Below are positions 13,638 through 20,136 of a DNA stretch of 21,886 nt, piece by piece. The stretch comes from Lachnospiraceae bacterium EP-SM-12S-S03 (GTDB taxonomy: Bacteria; Bacillota; Clostridia; Lachnospirales; Lachnospiraceae). Both the position numbers and the translations under genes were made by a program. Positions within the stretch are counted from its first letter, which is position 1; each line of letters opens with the position of its first letter. The notes under the pieces were generated by a model. That model saw only the letters and a program-made list of their open reading frames with translations, made no database searches and had not been told where the DNA came from. The DNA lies in NCBI GenBank assembly GCA_020540725.1, contig JAJBSL010000035.1, forward strand, positions 1 to 21,886. Direction: 5' to 3'.

Positions 13638-15134
13638 CTATTTAAATGCTACCTCATTCCATCTTAACTCGTTCTTGAAGTTTCTGATTGTTGTATCTTT
13701 ATCAATATATACAGCTTCGATTCCCATAGCTGCTGCCCAATCACCCATCTGCTCTGCTGTTAAATCATAGGAGAATGCTGTGTGATGAGCTCCGCCTGCT
13801 AAGATCCAAGCCTCTGCACCTGTAGCAAGATCCGGCTGTGGTGTCCAGAATGCTGTTGCAACCGGAAGTTTTGGCATTGGTTTTTCCACTTTCTTACAAT
13901 CAACATCGTTGATGATAAGGCGGAATCTGTTGCCTAAATCAACTAAAGATGTTGCAACTGCAGGTCCTGTCTTGGATGTATATACAAGACGTGCCGGATC
14001 TTCTCTGTCTCCCATAGACAATGGACATACTTTGATACCAATCGGTCCTTCTGCGATGGTCGGACATACTTCTAACATGTGAGCCTGAAGGATCCCTTCT
14101 TTTCCAGGTACTAAGTTATATGTATAGTCTTCCATGAAAGAAGTTCCTTTTGCATCTTTCATTCCGTATGTCATGATCTTCATCAGACGTACCATAGCGG
14201 CTGTCTTCCAGTCACCCTCTGCACCGAATCCATAACCTTTTTCCATCAATCTCTGGATTGCAAGTCCCGGAAGCTGTTTTAATCCACCAAGATCGCCAAA
14301 GTGTGTTACGATTGCATGGTAATCTTTATCTACTAAGAATTTTTCAAATCCAAGCTCAATACCAGCCTGAACCGCTACATGTTTCTTAAATTCTTCCGGA
14401 TCTCTACCCTCTAAAATAATGTCGTATTTGCTGTAGTATTCTTCTACTAACGCACTGATATCTCCCTCAGAAACATCATTTACATAATCTACGATTTCAT
14501 TTACCGGATAAGCATCGATCTCCCAACCAAATTTGATCTGCGCTTCTACTTTATCACCTTCTGTAACGGCAACGTTTCTCATGTTATCTGCTACACGTGC
14601 TACACGGATATGGCTACTTTCCATAATACCGATGGCAGTTCTCATCCAACTTGCGATTCTTTCCTGTACTTTCTTATCTGCCCAGTGTCCAACGATTACT
14701 TTTCTTTCGATTCCCATACGTGATACGATATGACCATACTCTCTGTCACCGTGAGCTGACTGGTTCTCATTCATGAAATCCATGTCGATCGTATCATATG
14801 GAATTTCTTCGTTGAACTGTGTATGTAAGTGCAATAATGGTTTTCTATACTCCTGTAAACCTAAGATCCATGATTTCGCCGGTGAAAATGTGTGCATCCA
14901 TGTGATGACTCCGGCGCAAGTTTCGTCTGCATTTGCTTCATTAAATGTCTGTCTGATCAATGCATTTGTTATCAATGTAGGTTTCCAAACAACTTCATAT
15001 GGAAGAATGCCTGATTTATTTAACTCTTCCACAATCTTCTGTGAGTGTTCTGCTACTTTTCTTAAACACTCATCTCCGTATAAATCCTGTGATCCTGTGC
15101 AAAACCAAAATTTGTACTCTTTGTTTTTTAACAT
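13638..15134 (-). CDS. araA: L-arabinose isomerase
   Basis: A 498-residue enzyme that converts L-arabinose to L-ribulose, the first step of arabinose catabolism, using Mn2+. Family motifs include the N-terminal YKFWFCTGSQDLYG, ITWMHTFSPAKSWI, the metal and active-site region GFGAEGDWKTAAMVRLMK, FMEDYTYNL, AHMLEVCPTIA and the C-terminal GGAHHTAFSYDL with its conserved His pair. Length equals that of known AraA. The ATG at 15134 follows AAAGGAG. It is last in the araR-araD-araA run; a 161-base spacer with short GC hairpins separates it from araD, so it may be partly uncoupled. No ribulokinase gene (araB) is in the window, so that step is encoded elsewhere. Confidence 0.97.
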   Translation of the reverse strand: MLKNKEYKFWFCTGSQDLYGDECLRKVAEHSQKIVEELNKSGILPYEVVWKPTLITNALIRQTFNEANADETCAGVITWMHTFSPAKSWILGLQEYRKPLLHLHTQFNEEIPYDTIDMDFMNENQSAHGDREYGHIVSRMGIERKVIVGHWADKKVQERIASWMRTAIGIMESSHIRVARVADNMRNVAVTEGDKVEAQIKFGWEIDAYPVNEIVDYVNDVSEGDISALVEEYYSKYDIILEGRDPEEFKKHVAVQAGIELGFEKFLVDKDYHAIVTHFGDLGGLKQLPGLAIQRLMEKGYGFGAEGDWKTAAMVRLMKIMTYGMKDAKGTSFMEDYTYNLVPGKEGILQAHMLEVCPTIAEGPIGIKVCPLSMGDREDPARLVYTSKTGPAVATSLVDLGNRFRLIINDVDCKKVEKPMPKLPVATAFWTPQPDLATGAEAWILAGGAHHTAFSYDLTAEQMGDWAAAMGIEAVYIDKDTTIRNFKNELRWNEVAFK

Positions 15135-15184
15135 GTTCCCTGTCTCCTTTACTTATATAAATTTTATAATCTTTTACCGCTCAT

Positions 15185-15295
15185 GCCCACCTCCAAAGCA
15201 AAGCTTTGTCGGTGCTCGTTGCACTCCTATGTCCTTCTTAAAGGCATTCCATGCGCAAACGCCTGCATGTCTTCTTCGAAGTCCGCATTCGCGGC
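15185..15295 (-). repeat. Hairpin-rich spacer element between araD and araA
   Basis: This stretch is visibly more GC-rich than its surroundings and contains consecutive short stem-loops: CAAAGC-aaa-GCTTTG near 15194-15208, GTGC/GCAC near 15211-15224, GCAT-tcc-ATGC near 15244-15254, and CCGC-attc-GCGG at 15283-15294. It abuts the araD stop. It looks like a dispersed intergenic element or an RNA-processing site rather than coding sequence. Only one copy is in the window, so its repetitive nature is inferred. Confidence 0.4.
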
Positions 15296-15982
15296 TTATT
15301 GTCCATAGTAAGCGTTTGCCCCATGTTTTCTGTAATAATGCTTATCCTGTAGTTCCTGTGGCGCCGGTCTTACATCCGGATTCAGTCTTTCACATCTTGC
15401 CGCCATCTTCGCCACTTCTTCCAGAACAACTGCATTGTGCACCGCATCGTATGCGTCTTTTCCCCAGGCAAATGGTCCATGATTTTTACAAAGAACAGCG
15501 GGTGTTGCCATATATTCTTTGTCTTTGAAGTGCTCTACGATGAGAAGACCTGTGTTTTTCTCATAAGCCTCATCGATCTCCTCTTTTGTAAGACATCTGA
15601 CACATGGAATTTCTCCATACATATAATCTGCATGCGTTGTCCCGTAACATGGAATTCCTCGTCCTGCCTGTGCCCAACTTGTTGCCCAGGAAGAATGTGT
15701 ATGCACGATTCCTCCCATCTTCGGAAATGCCTTGTATAACTCCAAATGTGTTGCGGTATCAGAAGAAGGGCGATATCTTCCTTCCACTTTATTCCCATCG
15801 AGATCCATAATCACCATATCCTCCGGAGTCAATTTGTCATAATCCACTCCACTTGGTTTGATGGCAAATAGTCCACTTTCCCTATCGATTGCACTTACAT
15901 TTCCCCATGTAAATGTAACAAGACCATACTTAGGCAGCAGCATATTCGCCTCATAAACCTTTTTTTTCAAATCCTCTAGCAT
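15296..15982 (-). CDS. araD: L-ribulose-5-phosphate 4-epimerase
   Basis: A 228-residue zinc enzyme of the class II aldolase family that converts L-ribulose-5-phosphate to D-xylulose-5-phosphate, the last committed step of arabinose breakdown. The zinc-binding [18 protein letters not shown] (His pair about residues 95 and 97) and a third His in [10 protein letters not shown] are visible, as is the phosphate-binding [11 protein letters not shown]...KPSG. The C-terminus [14 protein letters not shown] matches the family end exactly, so it is full length. The ATG at 15982 follows AGAAGGAG. It lies 14 bases downstream of araR in the same direction and is probably co-transcribed with it. Confidence 0.97.
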   Translation of the reverse strand: MLEDLKKKVYEANMLLPKYGLVTFTWGNVSAIDRESGLFAIKPSGVDYDKLTPEDMVIMDLDGNKVEGRYRPSSDTATHLELYKAFPKMGGIVHTHSSWATSWAQAGRGIPCYGTTHADYMYGEIPCVRCLTKEEIDEAYEKNTGLLIVEHFKDKEYMATPAVLCKNHGPFAWGKDAYDAVHNAVVLEEVAKMAARCERLNPDVRPAPQELQDKHYYRKHGANAYYGQ

Positions 15983-15996
15983 TGTACCACTCCTTC

Positions 15997-17085
15997 TTAT
16001 GAGATTTCATTTACCATTCTTACCGAATGACGGATTTCCAGTTTCGGTTCCAGTTCTATTTCCTTCTCCACCGGTCTTCCAGCCAGTAGATCCAATATTG
16101 CTTTCGCAACAGTCTCGCCAAGTTCTTTGATCGGATTAATTGCAGATGTAAGCGGAACTTCGCAATATGTAGTAAGATCCGAGTTATCCATTCCCGTTAT
16201 GGAAATGTCCTGTGGTACTTTCATTCCCTGCTCCAGGCAAATTGCCACAAGCTTGTTAGCCACCTCATCGTTATAGCAGACACAAGCCGTGCAATTGCGG
16301 ATTCTTCTTAAAATCCTTCCCGTATCCTCACTCAAATTTCTCTGTTCATCCGTATCAATCCAGATCACTCTCTCGCCCCGGATTCGGATATCAGCCTCAA
16401 TCAGTGCGTCCATATAACCCGCATAACGTAACATTCCCTGCCCGTCATCACATTTAAAAATGGCAGCTATATTTCTATGTCCACAGCTTAACAAATGCTG
16501 TGTCACAAGATGTCCCGCTTTTCTGTCATTCATAGATACGTGCGGTGCATCAATTTCCGGATAATAACTATTGATAAAAATAAAAGGAATATCGTTTTCT
16601 TTTAATTCATTGTACAAATGAAGATTTGGATTCGGAAGACCGCTTTTTGTAGCTTCCACAATAATTCCGTCCACGGATTTACTTTTCAAAATTTCTTCCA
16701 ATATCTGTCGTTCTTTTTCAACCGAATTGTTGGTAAATGACAGTTGAATCACATACCCCTCTTTTGAAAGTCTCTGTTCTACTCTTTTTATGATCGCAGG
16801 AAAAATATATTCGTCAATATACGTTGTAATGACTGCAATTCGTTTTGTGTCCTTCTTTCGTTCTTTGGGTTTGGAAATGTATGTTCCGCTTCCCCGTTTT
16901 CTTTCCAACACTCCTTCATTACACAAAATAGAAATTGCATGACGCACAGTTTGACGACTTACTCCGAAAATGGATACCAATTCATTCTCTGAATAAATCC
17001 GGTTTCCAACTGTAAGTTCGCCTTCTGCAATTTTCTTTCTGATCCAATTCACAATCTCAATATACTTACTTTTCTGCTCTGTCAC
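15997..17085 (-). CDS. araR: AraR-type arabinose repressor, GntR HTH with LacI-like sensor domain
   Basis: A 362-residue chimera typical of Gram-positive AraR. Residues about 8-72 are a GntR winged helix ([17 protein letters not shown]..., recognition helix [15 protein letters not shown], wing RGSGTYI). Residues about 82-360 are a periplasmic-binding-protein-like domain ([43 protein letters not shown]) that binds L-arabinose and releases DNA. It uses a GTG start at 17085, which follows AGGGGA at good spacing; the nearby ATG is out of frame. It lies first in the araR-araD-araA run and has a palindromic operator about 155 bases upstream, consistent with autorepression and control of the operon. 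Confidence 0.93.
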   Translation of the reverse strand: MTEQKSKYIEIVNWIRKKIAEGELTVGNRIYSENELVSIFGVSRQTVRHAISILCNEGVLERKRGSGTYISKPKERKKDTKRIAVITTYIDEYIFPAIIKRVEQRLSKEGYVIQLSFTNNSVEKERQILEEILKSKSVDGIIVEATKSGLPNPNLHLYNELKENDIPFIFINSYYPEIDAPHVSMNDRKAGHLVTQHLLSCGHRNIAAIFKCDDGQGMLRYAGYMDALIEADIRIRGERVIWIDTDEQRNLSEDTGRILRRIRNCTACVCYNDEVANKLVAICLEQGMKVPQDISITGMDNSDLTTYCEVPLTSAINPIKELGETVAKAILDLLAGRPVEKEIELEPKLEIRHSVRMVNEIS

Positions 17086-17240
17086 AATTCATCCCCTCGT
17101 TTATATATTTTGAATATTTAGTAGTCTCTTTTAAGACTTTTTCTATAATAAACATACAACACATGTATCTATTTTTCAAGATGGGATAATCTATGAAGTC
17201 TATACAACTAAAACAGTATTTTTCAATCAATATAGACAGA

Positions 17241-17274
17241 AAAGAGATAGTTGTACATGTACAACTATCTCTTT
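17241..17274. promoter_or_regulatory. 34-bp perfect palindrome with AraR-box core
   Basis: Bases 17241-17274 equal their own reverse complement without a mismatch. The core TTGTACATGTACAA (17251-17264) closely resembles the AraR operator of Bacillus (TTGTAC GTACAA half-sites), flanked symmetrically by AAAGAGATAG and CTATCTCTTT. It lies upstream of araR on the minus strand and just upstream of the plus-strand promoter at 17297. Binding by AraR is inferred. As RNA it would form a very stable stem, so a terminator role is a secondary possibility. Confidence 0.65.
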
Positions 17275-17296
17275 CTCCGCAACACTTCATTATTGA

Positions 17297-17325
17297 TTGC
17301 GGCGGATATGTGGAACTGTTATAAT
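17297..17325 (+). promoter_or_regulatory. Promoter of the TfoX-N gene
   Basis: TTGCGG (17297-17302), a 17-base spacer and a perfect TATAAT (17320-17325), 42 bases before the start codon. Confidence 0.6.
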
Positions 17326-17367
17326 GTGAATAATAAGAAAGCGACAAATTAGAATTGAGGTAGGATT

Positions 17368-17688
17368 ATGGCGTCGAGCAAAGATTATTTGGATTTTATT
17401 TTAGGACAGTTATCTGAATTAGAAGAAATTACATATCGTGCTATGATGGGAGAATTTATTCTCTATTATCGTGGTAAAATTGTTGGCGGTATCTATGATA
17501 ATAGATTGCTTGTCAAACCGGTAAAATCAGCAATTAGTTATCTGCCAACAGCTCTGTATGAATTACCCTATGAGGGAGCAAAAGAAATGTTGTTGGTAGA
17601 CGAAGTTGATAATAAAGAATTTCTGACAGGTTTATTTCATGCTATGTACGAGGAATTACCAGTACCGAAACCGAAAAAGAAGAAATAA
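17368..17688 (+). CDS. TfoX/Sxy N-terminal domain protein
   Basis: A 106-residue protein that is almost entirely a TfoX_N domain: YLDFILGQLSELEEITYRAMMGEFILYYRGKIVGGIYDNRLLVKPV is the diagnostic core. In Haemophilus and E. coli, TfoX/Sxy activates competence genes, but it carries a second C-terminal domain. Firmicute single-domain versions like this one have no proven function. It ends in a Lys-rich tail KPKKKK. The ATG at 17368 follows TGAGGTAGG. It has its own promoter and opens the AT-rich accessory region; it could be chromosomal or part of the mobile segment. Confidence 0.85.
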   Translation: MASSKDYLDFILGQLSELEEITYRAMMGEFILYYRGKIVGGIYDNRLLVKPVKSAISYLPTALYELPYEGAKEMLLVDEVDNKEFLTGLFHAMYEELPVPKPKKKK

Positions 17689-17729
17689 ACAACTTCAAAT
17701 TCAATGTAGTAATGACAGATGTTAATTTG

Positions 17730-17777
17730 CGTTGCTTGTGGCAACGGCTGTTTTGATATTTAATAGTTATATCAAAA
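17730..17777 (+). promoter_or_regulatory. Two adjacent hairpins upstream of the truncated XRE gene
   Basis: CGTTGC-ttgtg-GCAACG (17730-17746) is followed at once by TTTTGATAT (17751-17759) paired with ATATCAAAA (17769-17777). The second sits three bases before AGGAGG and could be an operator for the original XRE regulator or a translation-control fold. Confidence 0.4.
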
Positions 17778-17794
17778 CAAAGGAGGCACAGGTT

Positions 17795-17929
17795 ATGTTA
17801 AACGAAAATATTAGAAATCTACGGAAAGCAAAAGGACTTTCGCAAGAAGAATTGGCTATAAAGCTAAATGTAGTAAGGCAAACAGTATCTAAATGGGAAA
17901 CCGGAGTTTCCCAAACAAAAGGATATTAA
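17795..17929 (+). pseudogene. Truncated XRE-family HTH regulator
   Basis: A 44-codon frame with a strong AAAGGAGG site encodes MLNENIRNLRKAKGLSQEELAIKLNVVRQTVSKWETG, which is a clear XRE helix-turn-helix up to the end of the recognition helix. It then leaves the family pattern with VSQTKGY and stops. Homologues continue after WE.G with LSVPD and a further helix plus a C-terminal domain, none of which is found downstream. It is most likely a remnant cut by deletion or insertion near 17905. A functional micro-protein that still binds DNA is possible but less likely. The start at 17795 is fixed by the ribosome site. Confidence 0.7.
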
Positions 17930-17981
17930 GAAATAACCTGTGTTTACCTGCTTGTGAATAAAAGAATAATGCTATTAAGTT

Positions 17982-18015
17982 AGAGATACTGCATAAATGT
18001 GCTGGTATCTCTTTT
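17982..18015 (+). terminator. Intrinsic terminator after the XRE remnant
   Basis: AGAGATAC (17982-17989) pairs with GTATCTCT (18005-18012), followed by a T run to 18015. It closes the tfoX-like / XRE transcription unit. Confidence 0.65.
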
Positions 18016-18074
18016 CGTTGGCTTGAAACAACAGACTATTTCATTTCTGCTTGATTACCCTAAACTTATCGGGA

Positions 18075-18132
18075 TATGGTTTGTCAAGGGCTTGTTGCGT
18101 AAGCAATGCTTTAGCACCCTTTACAAATCATA
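18075..18132. repeat. Imperfect long inverted repeat in noncoding DNA
   Basis: TATGGTTTGTCAAGGG (18075-18090) is nearly complementary to CCCTTTACAAATCATA (18117-18132), with two mismatches (one a possible G-U wobble), and an inner TTGC-gtaa-GCAA stem sits in the loop. The whole makes a two-part stem-loop of about 58 bases. It may be a remnant of a small mobile element or a structured RNA. Confidence 0.45.
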
Positions 18133-18191
18133 GACAGATAAGTAGTTTTTCAAAAGCAGAAAAAAAATAGTAATCTTAAGATTTTGAATTA

Positions 18192-18220
18192 TTGTTGCAA
18201 GCATTAGAAAATGATATAAT
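18192..18220 (+). promoter_or_regulatory. Constitutive-type promoter upstream of merR
   Basis: TTGTTG (18192-18197), a 17-base spacer and an extended TGaTATAAT (TATAAT 18215-18220). It would give a leader of about 110 bases before merR and could keep a basal level of the regulator. Confidence 0.5.
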
Positions 18221-18283
18221 GTAGACACAAAAAGACGTAGAAATAAGAATTTGTATGATTGAAATGAAAACTTCAAAAATATA

Positions 18284-18314
18284 TTGACTTGTACGTAACG
18301 TACACCCTTATACT
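18284..18314 (+). promoter_or_regulatory. MerR-type promoter and operator
   Basis: TTGACT (18284-18289) and TATACT (18309-18314) are separated by 19 bases instead of 17. The spacer is occupied by GTACGTAACGTAC (18291-18303), a palindrome around one central base. An over-long spacer containing the dyad is the hallmark of promoters that MerR proteins activate by DNA distortion. It lies 23 bases before the merR start, so it implies autoregulation of the three-gene module. Confidence 0.85.
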
Positions 18315-18337
18315 ATCATCACAAGGAGGTGTGTCCG

Positions 18338-19216
18338 ATGTTATTGAATGAAATTATTAAGGAAGTCGGAATGACAAAGCGTGCAGTTAAATACTATGAA
18401 GAAAAAGGATTGTTGTCAGTAGATAAAGATAGCAACGGTTATCGAAACTACTCCATGCAAGATGTTAAAACTTTAAAAAAAATTTCAGTATATAGAAAGC
18501 TTGGGATTGGTATTAAAGATATACAAACCCTTTTGGAAAAAGATGATAAAAGTATTCTTTTACGTATTTATCAGGAAAAATTACAGGAAAAAATTTTACA
18601 GGACTCAGAACTTGAGGCGTTGAAGCAATTTATAGATGATGGTAATGCAGACAAGGCAAATGAGATACTTGATTACCAAACTGTCGAAAATGCGATTGAG
18701 TCGTTGTTGCCGGGAAAAGAATGGGGAGATTACTTAAAAGGTCACTTCAAACCATTTCTTAATGTGAGATTAAAGACTTTGGAGCAGAAGCAAGCCCTAC
18801 GGAATATATTAGAGTATTGCGATGAAACGACATTGAAAGTTCCTTTTATTATGGGAATAGGTGTGAAAATAGCAGGTGGGATTGCACAGGAAACAAGAAC
18901 TGCAGATGAGATGATAGCTTATTATCGTGATATGAGTGAAAGCGAATATGAAAAATTAAGAGAAATGGTAAAGAAAGGTGCTAAAATGAAAACTGGCATT
19001 ATGAAATATCATCCGTCATTTGTTGCCCAGAGAAAAATGCAGAAAGAGTTCCAAGATAAAGGGTATAACGACATATTCATTCCTAATTTGATGGTGCTAT
19101 CTCCACAGTATGCAGAATACAAGAAAGCCTTAGATAAGGTAAACGATAGAATGTGTAGAGAACTTGGACTGCATTATGATAGTAACTACAACTTAGTTAT
19201 AAAAAAGCTTGAATAA
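18338..19216 (+). CDS. MerR-family transcriptional regulator with long C-terminal domain
   Basis: A 292-residue regulator. Residues 1-70 are a MerR winged helix: LLNEIIKEVGMTKRAVKYYEEKGLLSVDKDSNGYRNYSMQDVKTLKKISVYRKLGIGIKDIQTLL, including the typical KYYEEKGLL and Y..YS elements. A coiled-coil dimer helix follows (about residues 75-105). The remaining 180 residues are mostly helical and do not match GyrI or metal-binding MerR sensors; there is no Cys cluster, so an organic or peptide ligand is more likely than a metal. The ATG at 18338 lies eight bases after AAGGAGG; an upstream in-frame GTG at 18329 overlaps that site and was rejected. Its promoter is of the MerR-activated type. Two small genes follow in the same direction. 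Confidence 0.88.
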   Translation: MLLNEIIKEVGMTKRAVKYYEEKGLLSVDKDSNGYRNYSMQDVKTLKKISVYRKLGIGIKDIQTLLEKDDKSILLRIYQEKLQEKILQDSELEALKQFIDDGNADKANEILDYQTVENAIESLLPGKEWGDYLKGHFKPFLNVRLKTLEQKQALRNILEYCDETTLKVPFIMGIGVKIAGGIAQETRTADEMIAYYRDMSESEYEKLREMVKKGAKMKTGIMKYHPSFVAQRKMQKEFQDKGYNDIFIPNLMVLSPQYAEYKKALDKVNDRMCRELGLHYDSNYNLVIKKLE

Positions 19217-19260
19217 ATGAGTGTATCTAAAAAGGACAGAAGTTGGGAGGAGAAGTACTT

Positions 19261-19503
19261 ATGCGTACCAAGAAAGCAATATTTAGTGTTTTAACGATTA
19301 TTTTCGGTTCTCTTGGACTGATGAACATAGTGTCTACTGATATAACACTGCCAATTATGTTTGTTTTTATGGGATTGACCCTTTTGACGAATGCAAGGGA
19401 GTGTTATGATAATGGTGCAAAGAAAGATGCTATGATATTTGCAGGTGTAGCAATCTTTGTCTATGTAGTCACTGTATATAACTTGGTAAGTAGATTTATG
19501 TAA
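19261..19503 (+). CDS. Small membrane protein, DUF3953-like
   Basis: An 80-residue protein with three predicted membrane segments, at about residues 5-22, 29-45 and 56-75, separated by a short charged loop NARECYDNGAKKDA. The pattern FVFMGLTLLTNARECYDNGAKKDA resembles small DUF3953-type integral membrane proteins, of unknown function; the assignment is tentative. The ATG at 19261 follows GGGAGGAG. It lies 44 bases after merR with no terminator between, so it is presumably induced by MerR and may be the effector of the module, for example by protecting or modulating the membrane. Confidence 0.6.
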   Translation: MRTKKAIFSVLTIIFGSLGLMNIVSTDITLPIMFVFMGLTLLTNARECYDNGAKKDAMIFAGVAIFVYVVTVYNLVSRFM

Positions 19504-19557
19504 ATTACAGTTTGTTTAATGATTAAAAATTGGAAGTTGTAAAAGGAGGATAAGCAG

Positions 19558-19719
19558 ATGGAAAATGTAAAGAATGAAGAATATGTTATTTGCCCACGTT
19601 GCAAGCAAGAAGTTTATAAAGAAGCGATTATATGCCCTTTTTGCAAGTTTGGTATTATGGCATGGCTTGAAGGAGAAATTGATGAAAATGGAGAGCCAAT
19701 AGAAAATAAGTCAAAGTAA
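19558..19719 (+). CDS. 53-residue zinc-ribbon protein
   Basis: A short gene with a textbook AAAAGGAGG site eight bases before its ATG. The protein carries two zinc knuckles, CPRC (residues 12-15) and CPFC (residues 26-29), spaced as in rubredoxin-like zinc ribbons, and then an acidic tail GEIDENGEPIENKSK. There is no membrane segment. It is third in line after merR and the small membrane protein, with about 54 bases between genes, so it is probably in the same transcript. Function unknown; the conserved four-cysteine pattern and ribosome site make it a real gene rather than a chance frame. Confidence 0.75.
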   Translation: MENVKNEEYVICPRCKQEVYKEAIICPFCKFGIMAWLEGEIDENGEPIENKSK

Positions 19720-19772
19720 AATCCTAGGTTGAACGGAAGATAAGTGTAAATCTCAACAACCGACGGAGTGAT

Positions 19773-19831
19773 CCAGACGTGGTGGCGGTCGAAGACATCA
19801 AGCCATGACAGCGAAGCTGTCAAACGTCTGG
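19773..19831. repeat. Nested inverted repeat upstream of oriT
   Basis: CCAGACGT (19773-19780) pairs with ACGTCTGG (19824-19831) and encloses TGACAGC-gaa-GCTGTCA (19806-19822). Both stems are perfect. It lies 43 bases before the oriT repeat and is probably part of the relaxosome-binding region. Confidence 0.65.
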
Positions 19832-19873
19832 TTCACTTTGTCTGTGAGCGAGCCTTTGGCGAGCGATTATGAA

Positions 19874-19898
19874 GCCCCCGTTATCTAACAAGGGGGGC
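19874..19898. other. oriT: Tn916/ICEBs1-type origin of transfer (oriT) core
   Basis: GCCCCC (19874-19879), then GTTATCTAACAAG, then GGGGGC: a C-run/G-run inverted repeat around TTATCTAACA. This closely resembles the nic-site repeats of ICEBs1 and Tn916, in which a C run and a G run flank a TAACA-type sequence, and it sits about 240 bases before a MobT relaxase gene as in those elements. The exact nick position is not determined. Confidence 0.7.
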
Positions 19899-20025
19899 AC
19901 AAAAAACAAGAGACAATATACATTAACAAGCGGAAAATGCTGTATTTACAAGGCGAAACCGCATTTTACATGGTGTGATATAAATTATGCCATTATCACT
20001 TGGGAAAATTGAATAAGACATAGGA

Positions 20026-20064
20026 AAGACAGTTGATTTCAAACGAGAAATTGATTGTCTTTTT
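20026..20064 (+). terminator. Terminator-like hairpin in the mobT leader
   Basis: AAGACAGTTGATTTC (20026-20040) pairs with GAAATTGATTGTCTT (20047-20061) over 15 pairs, three of them G-U, with a 6-base loop and a following TTTTCTTTT. It lies 72 bases before the mobT ATG and could stop transcription arriving from the merR module or attenuate mobT. Confidence 0.6.
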
Positions 20065-20136
20065 CTTTTGCAGAAATTTAAGTATAAGCAATTATCAAAT
20101 ATGGTAGTTGCCTTTTTTGATTGGAGGAATTTAAAA

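Larger units (their letters stand above)
17086..17367. promoter_or_regulatory. Divergent control region araR / tfoX-like gene
   Basis: This spacer of about 280 AT-rich bases holds the AraR-like palindrome (17241-17274), the plus-strand promoter (17297-17325), and minus-strand sequences that must contain the araR promoter. For araR, TTGAAA...TATAGA with a 16-base spacer (about 17203-17230 on the minus strand) is possible, but nothing is compelling. A minus-strand open frame of 93 codons here lacks protein-like features. Confidence 0.4.
17930..18337. other. Noncoding stretch between XRE remnant and merR
   Basis: About 400 AT-rich bases without a convincing gene. They contain the terminator at 17982-18015, the inverted repeat at 18075-18132, a sigma-A-like promoter at 18192-18220 and the MerR-type promoter at 18284-18314. 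Confidence 0.55.
19720..20136. other. Noncoding transfer-origin region between zinc-ribbon gene and mobT
   Basis: About 420 bases without a gene. In order they hold a two-level stem-loop (19773-19831), the oriT-like inverted repeat (19874-19898), an AAAATGC/GCATTTT stem (about 19935-19967), and a terminator-like hairpin (20026-20064). The density of inverted repeats directly before a relaxase gene marks this as the transfer origin region of a Tn916-family element. Confidence 0.7.

Noticed and set aside
14773..15528. Plus-strand open frame of 251 codons
   Set aside because: It is antisense to araA and araD, crosses their spacer, and its translation is Cys- and Ser-rich with no protein-family features.
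17066..17347. Minus-strand 93-codon frame upstream of araR
   Set aside because: It covers the operator palindrome and promoters, has low-complexity composition, and overlaps the araR start out of frame.
19614..19823. Minus-strand 69-codon frame
   Set aside because: It is antisense to the zinc-ribbon gene and runs into the oriT-proximal stem-loop; no ribosome site or domain.
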